Below are positions 1-6,427 of a stretch of DNA of 8,278 bases, piece after piece (the first letter of the stretch is position 1; each line of letters opens with the position of its first letter). The position numbers were made by a program, and so were the translations under genes. Origin of the DNA: an uncultured Clostridia bacterium (GTDB taxonomy: Bacteria; Bacillota; Clostridia; Oscillospirales; Oscillospiraceae). Below the pieces are notes generated by a model, which was not told where the DNA came from, searched no databases, and saw only the letters and a program-made list of their open reading frames with translations. The stretch lies in assembly GCA_946405655.1 (NCBI GenBank), contig CAMJHX010000051.1:1-8278 (forward strand), read 5' to 3'.

Positions 1-1
1 G

Positions 2-556
2 AACGTCAAGGGCACCAACCGCGCCTGCTTCCTCGGCTGGCTCATGAACGGCATCTTCCTGAGCATCTCCGCGTTCATGCTCGCCAAGTGGTATCCGCTG
101 CTCCAGGGTCTCCAGGACCACGCGCTCAGCCTGGGCGATGCCGTCAAGGGCACTGCCTTTGAGCACTTCACCACTGCGACCTCCGGTATCCCGAACCAGA
201 CCGTCCTGACCCTGATGGGCATCAAGTGGCTGACTTTCATCTTCTCGATCCTGCTGTTCTGCGCCTTCGTGTCCACCTGCGTCACCCTGATCTACACGAT
301 GGTCCAGCGTTTCTCCCCGAAGCTCGCGAAGTTCGACGAGAACGGCAAGCATGTCGGCGGCATCAAGAACGAGACGCTCCGCCGCGTGATTGTGGCCGTC
401 GTCGCCATCGCGCTCTGCTTCTCCATCAGTCTGCTTGGCCTGAAGACGATCACCACCAAGGTATATGGCTACATGGGCTACTACTCCCTGATCTTCGTCG
501 TGCTGCCCGGCCTCATCTGGGGCATCGCGAAGAACAAGAAGCTCGAGGGCAAGTAA
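2..556 (+). CDS. C-terminal part of a polytopic membrane protein, possibly YkvI-like transporter
   Basis: The reading frame is open from the left edge, so the N-terminus lies outside the window. The methionine at 44 is internal, because hydrophobic coding sequence continues in frame before it. The visible 184 residues hold about four membrane segments, near residues 8-33, 73-101, 127-147 and 154-175. A charged cytoplasmic-type loop separates the second and third, and the tail is short and lysine-rich (KNKKLEGK). The Arg-Arg before the third segment and the closing glycine/tyrosine-rich segment resemble the end of YkvI-family membrane proteins (COG3949), which are related to the amino-acid transporter superfamily. 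That match is from memory and tentative; another 10-12 helix secondary transporter is possible. Codon choice is strongly GC-ending. A strong terminator follows 36 nt after the stop. Confidence 0.5.
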   Translation, partial: NVKGTNRACFLGWLMNGIFLSISAFMLAKWYPLLQGLQDHALSLGDAVKGTAFEHFTTATSGIPNQTVLTLMGIKWLTFIFSILLFCAFVSTCVTLIYTMVQRFSPKLAKFDENGKHVGGIKNETLRRVIVAVVAIALCFSISLLGLKTITTKVYGYMGYYSLIFVVLPGLIWGIAKNKKLEGK

Positions 557-592
557 GCTTTCATCCGGCGCAACTCTCCTGCGTCAATACAG

Positions 593-627
593 AAAAACAC
601 CCGTACCGCTCGGTACGGGTGTTTTTT
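593..627. terminator. Bidirectional intrinsic terminator between convergent genes
   Basis: A perfect 15-bp stem pairs 593-607 with 612-626 around the loop GCTC, with A-tract and T-tract on opposite sides. The plus strand ends in six T's (622-627) and the minus strand in five. It can therefore stop the membrane-protein gene on the left and mnmE coming from the right. Confidence 0.92.
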
Positions 628-740
628 AGTTGGTAGTTGTTAGTTGATAGTTGGTAGTTGGAGGAGCCGCCTTCGGCGGCAAATTGAAATCCGTCGGAGA
701 CACATTCAACTATCAACTACAAACTACCAACTACCAACTC
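627..740. repeat. Inverted-repeat element with terminal 7-bp tandem repeats (TAGTTGN)
   Basis: The left end (627-661) is five head-to-tail heptads of form TAGTTGN. The right end (about 706-740) holds five similar heptads on the opposite strand, so the arms form a roughly 33-bp imperfect inverted repeat. The 45-nt centre carries a small hairpin, GCCGCC (666-671) with GGCGGC (675-680) around TTC. The element starts in the T-tract of the preceding terminator and ends 1 bp short of the mnmE stop codon. No gene is visible in it. It resembles a small non-autonomous or REP-like repeat; the mode of mobility is unknown. Confidence 0.75.
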
Positions 741-2108
741 TTATTTTCCTACGCAGAATCTCTCAAAGATCCGCTGCGTAATGTCCTCTCTCACGCTGGA
801 TCCGGTGAGCTCCCCGATTGCCTGCATCGCGGCTTCGGCTTCGGTGAGGACGGCGTCGGGCGTGAAGCCCGTCTGCATTGCCTCCTGCGCGGCGCGGAGC
901 GACGAGAGCGCGCGGCGGATGGCGTCCGCCTGCCGCTCGTTCGTGAGGATTTCCCCCGCCGGAGCCTCCGGCAGCGGGAAGAGCGCGGCGACCGCCTGCT
1001 CCAGCGCCTCCAGCCCGGTCTGCTCTCTCGCAGAGAGGACACAGACGGCGTCGAAATCCGCAGCGAAGTCGGCAGGGTCCAGAACCGCCGGGCGGTCGGA
1101 TTTGTTCAGGACGGCGATGCGCTTTTCGACCTCCCGCGCCGTTTCGATGACGGTGCGGTCGTCCTCCGTGAGGGGCTCAGACGCATCGAAGACCGCGACG
1201 GCGAGCGCCGCCTGCTCCGCTGCCCTGCGCGAGCGCTCGACGCCGAGCGCCTCGACACGGTCGGCCGTCTCGTGCAGGCCGGCGGTATCCGTGAGCCGGA
1301 GCAGAACGCCGCCGAGCTCGCAGCGTTCCTCGAGCGTGTCGCGCGTCGTGCCGGGCACGTCCGTGACGATGGCGCGGTCATAGCCCAGCAGGGCATTTAA
1401 GAGCGAGGATTTGCCCGCGTTCGGGCGGCCGAGAATCGCGGCGGGAACGCCGGAGGTCATCACGCGGCCGCGCGCAAACGTGGCAAGCAGCCGCTCGAGC
1501 TCCTGCGCCGCGGCGGAGAGCGTGTCGCTGTAGGACTGCAGCTGAAACTCCGGGATATCCTCATCCGGATAGTCGATGACGGCATGATAGTGGCTCGCGA
1601 TGTCGGCGAGGCTCCGGTAGATCGGCTGCACGCAGCGCAGCACCGCGCCGCCGAGCTGACCGGCGGCATTCTTCGCCGCCTGCTCGGTCTCAGAGTGGAT
1701 CAGGTCGATGACCGCCTCCGCCTGCGTGAGATCCATGCGGTCGTTCAAAAACGCGCGGCGGGAAAACTCGCCCGCGAGCGCCTGTCTCGCTCCGGCGGCA
1801 AAGAGCGCGCGCAGACCGGCGCGCAGCACCGTGGGCGAGCCGTGGCACTGGAGCTCCGCCGTGTCCTCGCCGGTGTAGCTGTGCGGGGCGCGGCTGATCG
1901 TGCAGAGGCAGAGATCGAGCACGCTCCCGTCGGCGGACTTGAGCGCGCCGTAGACGAGCTTGCGGTCCTCGGCCTCGGACATGAGCTTTCCGTTCGCGGG
2001 AAAGAACACCCGGTCGATGACAGAAAGCGTCTCCGCGCCGGAGACGCGCAGAATCCCGATCGCGGAGACCACGTTACCGGTGGCAACCGCGGCGATGGTG
2101 TCAGACAT
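741..2108 (-). CDS. mnmE: tRNA uridine-5-carboxymethylaminomethyl(34) synthesis GTPase MnmE
   Basis: MnmE works with MnmG to modify the wobble uridine (U34) of certain tRNAs, using a tetrahydrofolate-derived one-carbon unit and GTP hydrolysis. At 455 residues it has the usual family length. Domains are an N-terminal folate-binding domain (about 1-120, opening with the typical SDTIAA and later AIGILRVSG), a helical region, and an inserted Ras-like G domain. The G domain shows P-loop GRPNAGKSS at 227-235, GTTRD at 253-257, DTAG at 274-277 and NKSD at 335-338. The protein ends in FCVGK, matching the family FC(I/V)GK signature with its essential cysteine (C452). The ATG start is supported by GGGAGGAA at 2116-2123, 7 nt upstream. 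No mnmG, jag or yidC is adjacent; instead repeat elements lie on both sides. No clear promoter was found. Confidence 0.97.
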   Translation of the reverse strand: MSDTIAAVATGNVVSAIGILRVSGAETLSVIDRVFFPANGKLMSEAEDRKLVYGALKSADGSVLDLCLCTISRAPHSYTGEDTAELQCHGSPTVLRAGLRALFAAGARQALAGEFSRRAFLNDRMDLTQAEAVIDLIHSETEQAAKNAAGQLGGAVLRCVQPIYRSLADIASHYHAVIDYPDEDIPEFQLQSYSDTLSAAAQELERLLATFARGRVMTSGVPAAILGRPNAGKSSLLNALLGYDRAIVTDVPGTTRDTLEERCELGGVLLRLTDTAGLHETADRVEALGVERSRRAAEQAALAVAVFDASEPLTEDDRTVIETAREVEKRIAVLNKSDRPAVLDPADFAADFDAVCVLSAREQTGLEALEQAVAALFPLPEAPAGEILTNERQADAIRRALSSLRAAQEAMQTGFTPDAVLTEAEAAMQAIGELTGSSVREDITQRIFERFCVGK

Positions 2109-2147
2109 ATCAATATTCCTCCCGAATGGAGATTCAAATTTGCCAAG

Positions 2148-2370
2148 TTAGGAGTGAGGAGCTAGGAGTGAGGAGTTCTCCAGGCTTGTCATTCTGAGCG
2201 GAGCACGGAGTGCGGAGTCGAAGAATCTTGGCAGAGCAGTTAAACAGACGCTGGCGGTTCTTTTTTGCTGCGGTGCCAAGATCCTTCGACAAGCTCAGGA
2301 TGACAGATCTTTGCTGCGCAGGAACCATCTGTCAACTCCTAACTCCTAACTCCTAATTCCTAATTCCTCA
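2148..2370. repeat. Nested inverted-repeat element with terminal 7-bp repeats (TTAGGAG type)
   Basis: This fills most of the 302-bp gap between mnmE and the SLH gene. The left end has four heptads (TTAGGAG, TGAGGAG, CTAGGAG, TGAGGAG; 2148-2175). The right end has five on the opposite strand (2336-2370, mostly CTCCTAA). Nested inside is a second imperfect inverted repeat: 2187-2233 begins TGTCATTCTGAGC and ends GAATCTTGGCA, and 2274-2305 on the opposite strand begins TGTCATCCTGAGC and ends GGATCTTGGCA. Sequences of the inner type are a familiar intergenic repeat in many bacterial genomes and often give false short ORFs. No gene is supported here. Confidence 0.8.
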
Positions 2371-2376
2371 CTGTAA

Positions 2377-2407
2377 AGACGCGCTGCAGCATGGTCACAG
2401 CGCGTCT
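2377..2407 (-). terminator. Probable terminator of the rex-SLH operon
   Basis: A perfect 10-bp stem (AGACGCGCTG at 2377-2386 with CAGCGCGTCT at 2398-2407) lies 3 bp beyond the stop codon of the SLH gene. On the minus strand it is followed by only a short T run (CTTTAC), so termination may be weak or assisted. Confidence 0.55.
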
Positions 2408-2410
2408 CGG

Positions 2411-3454
2411 TTATAGGATTCTGATGGTCGCGTCCAGTCTCATGAACACTGTGGCTGCCTCGGCTCTGGTGGCGCCGTTCAGGGGGTTGAAATTGCCCTG
2501 CGGATCGCCGCTCAGAAGGCCCGTCTGCCGCATGCGCTCGACGCTCTCGAACGCCCAGCCGGAGATGCTGCCGGCATCGCGGAAGGCGGCGACGGCGCTG
2601 ACGCCCGCGGGGAGCTCATAGCCCGCGGAATCGGCATAGCGCGTGATGAGCGCTGCCATCTGCTCGCGCGTGACGGGGCTGTCGGGCGCAAAGAGCCCCT
2701 CGCCCATGCCGTTGACAATGCCCTGCTTCGCGCCCCACTCGACATAGGGGGCGTACCACGAGCCGGCCTCCACATCCGAGAAGGACACGCCGGGATAATC
2801 GCGCTCGGGCACGCCGGCCATGCGGCCGAGAATCGTGATGAACATGGCGCGCGTGAGCGTGCTCGACGGGGAGAACACACGCTCCCCGGTGCCGTTCATG
2901 AGCGAGCGCACGTCCGCATAATCGATCGCGGCGCCGTACCACTCCTCGGGCGGCACATCCGCATAGCGGGAGAGCACTGCCGTGCCGCTGAGCGAGACGA
3001 GGCTCTGCTCGCGGGCGGCGAAGATCGTTTTCGCGCCGTCGGAGAGCAGCATACGGTGGCGCAGCATGGCTTCCCCGCCGGAGACCGCCTCACCCGCCGT
3101 GAGATCGATGAGCGCGCCGCCCTGAAAGCTGCCGGCGCCGGAGAGCAGCGTGATCGTATCGCCCGCGGAGAGCGCGATGCGCGCGCCGGCGGGAACGAGC
3201 GCCTGCCGGACGCCGTTTTTGCCGCAGCGGACGCGCTGCATCTCGATGCTGCGCTGTGCCTCCGTGATGAGCGGAAACGCCGCGCTGATCGCCCGCGCGG
3301 AGCGATCCTCCCGGAGCATTTGCTCCCACTGCCGGACATAGCTTTGAGACAGGAGCGGATCCTGCGCGCTGCCCGCATCAGCGGCGATGGCGCCGCCGGA
3401 GCCGAGCAGAAGCACGGCGCACAGCAGCGCCATCACGCGTTTGAGAAGCCGCAT
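2411..3454 (-). CDS. Secreted protein with three S-layer homology (SLH) domains
   Basis: This 347-residue exported protein is probably held on the cell surface. Residues 1-25 form a signal peptide: positive MRLLKR, then a hydrophobic core, then a likely cleavage after AIA. Residues about 40-163 form a beta-rich segment (VPAGARIALSAGDTITLLSG) without a function I can name. Three SLH repeats follow at about 166-212, 226-276 and 290-340; the second is typical, with FSDVEAGSWYAPYVEWG, GIVNGMGEGLFAPDSPVTRE and then the AALITRYA helix. SLH triplets bind pyruvylated secondary cell-wall polymers in Gram-positive bacteria. There is no enzymatic domain, so a structural or wall-binding role is inferred. 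The ATG at 3454 is chosen because it gives a signal peptide and follows AAGGA about 8 nt upstream, inside the last codons of rex. The same frame stays open much further upstream, but that part is only antiphase rex sequence. Confidence 0.88.
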   Translation of the reverse strand: MRLLKRVMALLCAVLLLGSGGAIAADAGSAQDPLLSQSYVRQWEQMLREDRSARAISAAFPLITEAQRSIEMQRVRCGKNGVRQALVPAGARIALSAGDTITLLSGAGSFQGGALIDLTAGEAVSGGEAMLRHRMLLSDGAKTIFAAREQSLVSLSGTAVLSRYADVPPEEWYGAAIDYADVRSLMNGTGERVFSPSSTLTRAMFITILGRMAGVPERDYPGVSFSDVEAGSWYAPYVEWGAKQGIVNGMGEGLFAPDSPVTREQMAALITRYADSAGYELPAGVSAVAAFRDAGSISGWAFESVERMRQTGLLSGDPQGNFNPLNGATRAEAATVFMRLDATIRIL

Positions 3455-3458
3455 GGAA

Positions 3459-4130
3459 TCAGTCCTTGCGGGCGCGGGCGGCCTTCGCCTCCGCCTCATC
3501 GAGGCTTTCGGAGAGGTAGTAGCCCAGCGCGAGCAGGCTGTCGGAAAAGTGGATATTCTCGACGATGACGTCGGTATCCTCGAGCTGCAGCTCGGTGTTG
3601 GTGAAGTTCCAGATCGAATGCACGCCGCAGGCGCAGACCTCCTTGGCGACCTCGTTCGCCATCGTCTTCGGCACGCAGAGCACCGCGACGTCGGGCCGGA
3701 TGGCCGTGAGGCTCTCCTCCAGCTTGCTGAAATCATAAACCGGGACGCTGTGGATCTCGCTGCCGATGACGTCGGGGTTGACGTCGAACGCGGCCTTGAG
3801 ATTGTAGCCGTACTGCTCGAAGCTGAAGTTCTCAACCAGCGCACGGCCGATGTTGCCGACGCCGACAAGCACGGCGGTATAGTTGCGATCCATGCCGAGG
3901 ATCTTGGCGATCTCGCCGCGGAGCGCGACGACGTTATAGCCGTATCCCTGCTGGCCGAATTCGCCGAAGCAGCTGAAATCCTGACGGATCTGCGAAGGGG
4001 TAAGCCCCATCTGGCGGCCCAGCTCTCCGGAGGAGATGCGCTCCACGCCGGCGGCGGTGAGATCATCCAGCTTGCGGAGATAACGGGGCATTCTTCTGAT
4101 GACGTTATTTGATACTTTGATGCGTTTCAC
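3459..4130 (-). CDS. rex: Redox-sensing transcriptional repressor Rex
   Basis: Rex is a cytoplasmic dimer that binds operators when NADH/NAD+ is low and releases them when NADH accumulates, controlling fermentation and respiration genes. The 223-residue length is normal. Residues 1-80 form the winged-helix DNA-binding domain, with the family stretch SSGELGRQMGLTPSQIRQD followed by FSCFGEFGQQGYGYNV. A Rossmann fold follows with the nucleotide-binding loop GVGNIGRAL (90-98) and the acidic end of the next strand (AFDVNPD). The C-terminal NIHFSDSLLALGYYLSE matches the domain-swapped dimerisation helix. The start is GTG with a near-ideal AGGAGG 5 nt upstream. The SLH gene begins 4 nt after the stop, so the two are probably co-transcribed. 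No complete Rex operator was found in its own promoter. Confidence 0.97.
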   Translation of the reverse strand: MKRIKVSNNVIRRMPRYLRKLDDLTAAGVERISSGELGRQMGLTPSQIRQDFSCFGEFGQQGYGYNVVALRGEIAKILGMDRNYTAVLVGVGNIGRALVENFSFEQYGYNLKAAFDVNPDVIGSEIHSVPVYDFSKLEESLTAIRPDVAVLCVPKTMANEVAKEVCACGVHSIWNFTNTELQLEDTDVIVENIHFSDSLLALGYYLSESLDEAEAKAARARKD

Positions 4131-4135
4131 AATGG

Positions 4136-4141
4136 CCTCCT
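4136..4141 (-). promoter_or_regulatory. Ribosome binding site fixing the GTG start of rex
   Basis: AGGAGG on the minus strand lies 5 nt before GTG (4130-4128). No ATG precedes the conserved N-terminal residues, so this site decides the start. Confidence 0.85.
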
Positions 4142-4223
4142 GCGGCTGAAACCAGCCTGTTCCTTTTTCGATTTTTCGTACAAAGGGACAAATTACTCAA
4201 AAACCTTGCACTAATTCAGCGTC

Positions 4224-4252
4224 AGTATAACACAACCTGTTTTTCTTTGCAA
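4224..4252 (-). promoter_or_regulatory. Sigma-A-type promoter of rex operon
   Basis: On the minus strand TTGCAA (4252-4247) is followed after exactly 17 bp by TATACT (4229-4224). The expected transcript would have a leader of roughly 85-90 nt before the rex GTG. A TTGTGTTA sequence overlapping the -10 region resembles one half of a Rex operator, but the other half is missing. Confidence 0.7.
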
Positions 4253-4294
4253 GATGCACAGAAAACAAGTTTCGACACATATATAGAATAATGA

Positions 4295-4323
4295 TTGACT
4301 TTTGCGCGTTTTCGCGTTAACAT
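4295..4323 (+). promoter_or_regulatory. Sigma-A-type promoter of the acyltransferase gene
   Basis: TTGACT (4295-4300) and TAACAT (4318-4323) are 17 bp apart, about 45 bp before the acyltransferase ATG. The spacer holds the palindrome CGCG-TTTT-CGCG (4305-4316), which could be a regulator site or chance. The promoter is back-to-back with the rex promoter, about 70 bp away. Confidence 0.6.
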
Positions 4324-4370
4324 AATGAATCAAGCAGTATACATAATTTGTCGGTTTTGAAGGAGCTTTT

Positions 4371-6209
4371 ATGAACCAGTCGGCACGCACAAGTCGATAT
4401 CTCCCGGGGTTGGATGGACTGAGAGCCATCGCGATCCTGGGCATTGTGCTTTATCACATGTTCCCCGGCGCGGTGCGCGGGGGCTATCTGGGCGTGACGA
4501 TGTTTTTCGTGCTTTCGGGCTATCTGCTCGCGCGGACGGCGGCGGCGAATGATGCCGACGGACGCTGGCGCACGGTGGGGTTTTATCAAAAGCGCATCCG
4601 CCGCATCTATCCGGCGCTGCTCTGGGTCATCGCGCTGACGCTGCTGGCGCTGCTGCTGTGGCTGCCGGAGGGTCTCGTGGGCATCCGCGAGGAGCTGGAG
4701 AGCATTCTCTTCGGCTATCAGAACTGGTGGCAGATCGTGCAGAACCAGGACTACTTCTCCCGCATCACATCCACCTCCCCGTTTACGCACATGTGGTCGC
4801 TCGCGGTGGAGCTGCAGTATTATCTCGTCTGGCCGCTGCTGTTCGGCCTCTGGCGGCTGGAGCAGAAGGACGGAAGCCGAAACGGCGCCGTCGGCGTGCT
4901 GGTCACGCTCGCGCTCGTCTCCGCCGGCGTGATGGCATATCTCTACTATCTCACGGGGGACGCCTCCCGTTCCTATTACGGCACGGACGCGCGCGTGCAC
5001 GCGCTGCTGCTCGGCAGCGCCGTCGGCCTGATCCCGGCAGAGCGCCTGCGCTGCTCGAAGGGTCTCGGCTGCACGCTCTTTGCGCTGTGCGCCGCGGGAT
5101 ATCTCGCGCTCGCGATCCTGCTCGACGGCGCGTCGGCCGCGGCATATTACGGGCTGATCGCGCTCACGGCGGTGCTCTCCGTCGTGCTGGCGGTGCTCTG
5201 CACGCAGGAGGATCTCCCCTTCGGCCGCGTGCTCGACTGGCTGCCGCTCAAGTGGCTCGGCCAGCGCAGCTATGAGATCTATCTCACCATGTACCCGGTG
5301 CTGTATCTGATGGAGCGCCTGCGCCCGATCGAGGACGCGCTCTGGCGGCATCTCGCCGAGGGCGGCATCATCCTCGCGCTCGCGGTGATCATCCATGCGC
5401 TGAGCGTGCCGAAGGCATGGCTCGCCCCCGCAGGCGATCCGGGCTGGAAATGGTTCAAGCGCCCGGCGGCGATCGTCGCCGCGATGGCGTTTTCCATGGG
5501 ACTGCTGATCACGTTGGGCGCGCCGGTGGAGGCCGGCGATCTCGACGCGCTCGAGGAGCTGCTCGAGGCAAACCGCGCGCAGATCGAGGCGACGCTGCCG
5601 CCCAAGGCCACCGAGACGCCGACGCCGACGCAGGAGGCGACGCCGGTGCCGACGCTGAACACGGCGGACGTCACCATGGTGGGCGACTCGGTGATGCTCG
5701 GTGCGCTGAACGCCCTGCAGGACGCGCTCCCCGGCTGCACGGTGGACGCGAAGGTCTCGCGCCAGCTGTGGGACGCCTATGCCGTGCTCGACTCGCTCGA
5801 GAGCAGCGGCGTGCTCGGCAGCACGGTGGTTCTGGCGCTCGGCACGAACGGCCCCTTCTCCGTGGAGGACGGGCAGGGCATCATCGACCGGCTCGGCACG
5901 AGCCGAAAGATCTACTGGGTCACGGCGTTCGGCACCAGTCTCAGCTGGCAGGAGCAGTCCAACGACAGCATCCGCGCGCTCGCGGCGCGCAACCGGAACG
6001 TGACCATCATCGACTGGTCCGCGCTCGCGGTCGACCACACCGACTGGCTCTATTCCGACGGCATCCACCTACAGGCCGAGGGTCAGCAGGGCTACGCCGC
6101 CATGATCCGCGACGCGCTCGGCGTCACGCCGCCGCCCCCGGCGGAGGACAGCAGCAACCCGATCGTCATCTGGGACGCGGAGCAGGGCATCACGCTCTCA
6201 GACCCGTAA
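4371..6209 (+). CDS. OatA-like membrane O-acyltransferase with extracellular SGNH domain
   Basis: The protein is a two-part envelope acyltransferase of 612 residues. Residues about 10-346 form an acyltransferase-3 membrane domain with ten predicted helices. It shows GLDGLRAIAILGIVLYH with the conserved His at 29, FFVLSGYL (45-52), the Arg-rich KRIRRIYPAL (74-83) and WSLAVELQYYLVWP with Glu147. An eleventh helix (about 364-383) leads out of the cell. A charged and Pro/Thr-rich linker (to about 430) precedes an SGNH hydrolase-like domain with GDS (438-440), GTNG (491-494) and the Asp/His pair in SDGIHLQAEG (D563, H566). This architecture matches OatA-type proteins that O-acetylate peptidoglycan or other wall glycans; the substrate here is inferred. 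A 28-residue proline-rich tail closes it. AAGGAG lies 5 nt before the ATG. It is monocistronic, between its own promoter and terminator. Confidence 0.9.
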   Translation: MNQSARTSRYLPGLDGLRAIAILGIVLYHMFPGAVRGGYLGVTMFFVLSGYLLARTAAANDADGRWRTVGFYQKRIRRIYPALLWVIALTLLALLLWLPEGLVGIREELESILFGYQNWWQIVQNQDYFSRITSTSPFTHMWSLAVELQYYLVWPLLFGLWRLEQKDGSRNGAVGVLVTLALVSAGVMAYLYYLTGDASRSYYGTDARVHALLLGSAVGLIPAERLRCSKGLGCTLFALCAAGYLALAILLDGASAAAYYGLIALTAVLSVVLAVLCTQEDLPFGRVLDWLPLKWLGQRSYEIYLTMYPVLYLMERLRPIEDALWRHLAEGGIILALAVIIHALSVPKAWLAPAGDPGWKWFKRPAAIVAAMAFSMGLLITLGAPVEAGDLDALEELLEANRAQIEATLPPKATETPTPTQEATPVPTLNTADVTMVGDSVMLGALNALQDALPGCTVDAKVSRQLWDAYAVLDSLESSGVLGSTVVLALGTNGPFSVEDGQGIIDRLGTSRKIYWVTAFGTSLSWQEQSNDSIRALAARNRNVTIIDWSALAVDHTDWLYSDGIHLQAEGQQGYAAMIRDALGVTPPPPAEDSSNPIVIWDAEQGITLSDP

Positions 6210-6216
6210 AGCTATC

Positions 6217-6245
6217 AAAAAAGAGCCGCTTTGCGGCTCTTTTTT
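6217..6245 (+). terminator. Intrinsic terminator of the acyltransferase gene
   Basis: A perfect 13-bp stem (6217-6229 with 6233-6245) closes a TTT loop and ends in six T's. It starts 7 nt after the stop codon. An A-tract on the other side makes it potentially bidirectional. Confidence 0.93.
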
Positions 6246-6248
6246 GAA

Positions 6249-6298
6249 TACTCGCGCTACATCGCCTACGGCTTCGCCTCCGTTGGTCGGCGCGAGGG
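6249..6298 (+). repeat. Repeat module A, copy 1
   Basis: This 50-nt module begins TACTCGCGCT and ends TTGGTCGGCGCGAGGG. Its outer bases pair (CTCGCGC with GCGCGAG) around a central segment containing GGC-TTC-GCC. A second copy lies inverted at 8043-8091 with the same flanks but a different central hairpin. This copy starts 4 nt after the acyltransferase terminator. Confidence 0.8.
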
Positions 6299-6318
6299 CT
6301 CGCGTGACGCTTCGCCTT

Positions 6319-6397
6319 AGGGAGTTTTTCCGCCGCACATGTCGCCGGAAAAACGGATTTGATTCTCTTTGCCCTGTCGGGCAAACTCTGCGAGGCC
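6319..6397 (+). repeat. Repeat module B, copy 1 (two hairpins)
   Basis: Hairpin 1 pairs GTTTTTCCG (6324-6332) with CGGAAAAAC (6346-6354) around the 13-nt loop CCGCACATGTCGC. Hairpin 2 pairs TTTGCCC (6368-6374) with GGGCAAA (6379-6385). The module ends CTCTGCGAGGCC. An inverted copy lies at 7769-7850. This copy ends 16 nt before the ribosome binding site of the next gene, so it probably forms part of that gene's leader. Confidence 0.85.
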
Positions 6398-6413
6398 TTA
6401 CAGTTCTCTATAG

Positions 6414-6419
6414 AAGGAG
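6414..6419 (+). promoter_or_regulatory. Ribosome binding site fixing a GTG start at 6428
   Basis: AAGGAG lies 8 nt before GTG 6428. An in-frame ATG at 6359 has no such site and lies inside repeat module B, so the GTG is preferred. Confidence 0.75.
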
Positions 6420-6427
6420 CAAAGATC

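Noticed and set aside
2134..2328. Minus-strand 64-residue open frame containing VILSLSKDL
   Set aside because: It is translated from the nested inverted repeat; this kind of peptide is a common false prediction, and there is no ribosome binding site.
3455..4066. Long open extension of the SLH gene frame into rex
   Set aside because: It overlaps rex on the same strand in another frame, is low-complexity, and would bury the signal peptide.
4222..4240. Rex operator in the rex promoter
   Set aside because: Only one half-site-like TTGTGTTA is present; the inverted partner is absent.
4317..6068. 583-residue minus-strand frame opposite the acyltransferase
   Set aside because: Its Arg/His/Asp-rich composition is typical of an antisense shadow in GC-rich DNA; the plus-strand frame has clear domains and signals.
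6359..6427. Upstream ATG extension of the first small membrane protein
   Set aside because: The 23 extra codons lie largely within repeat module B; the GTG at 6428 has a well-placed AAGGAG.
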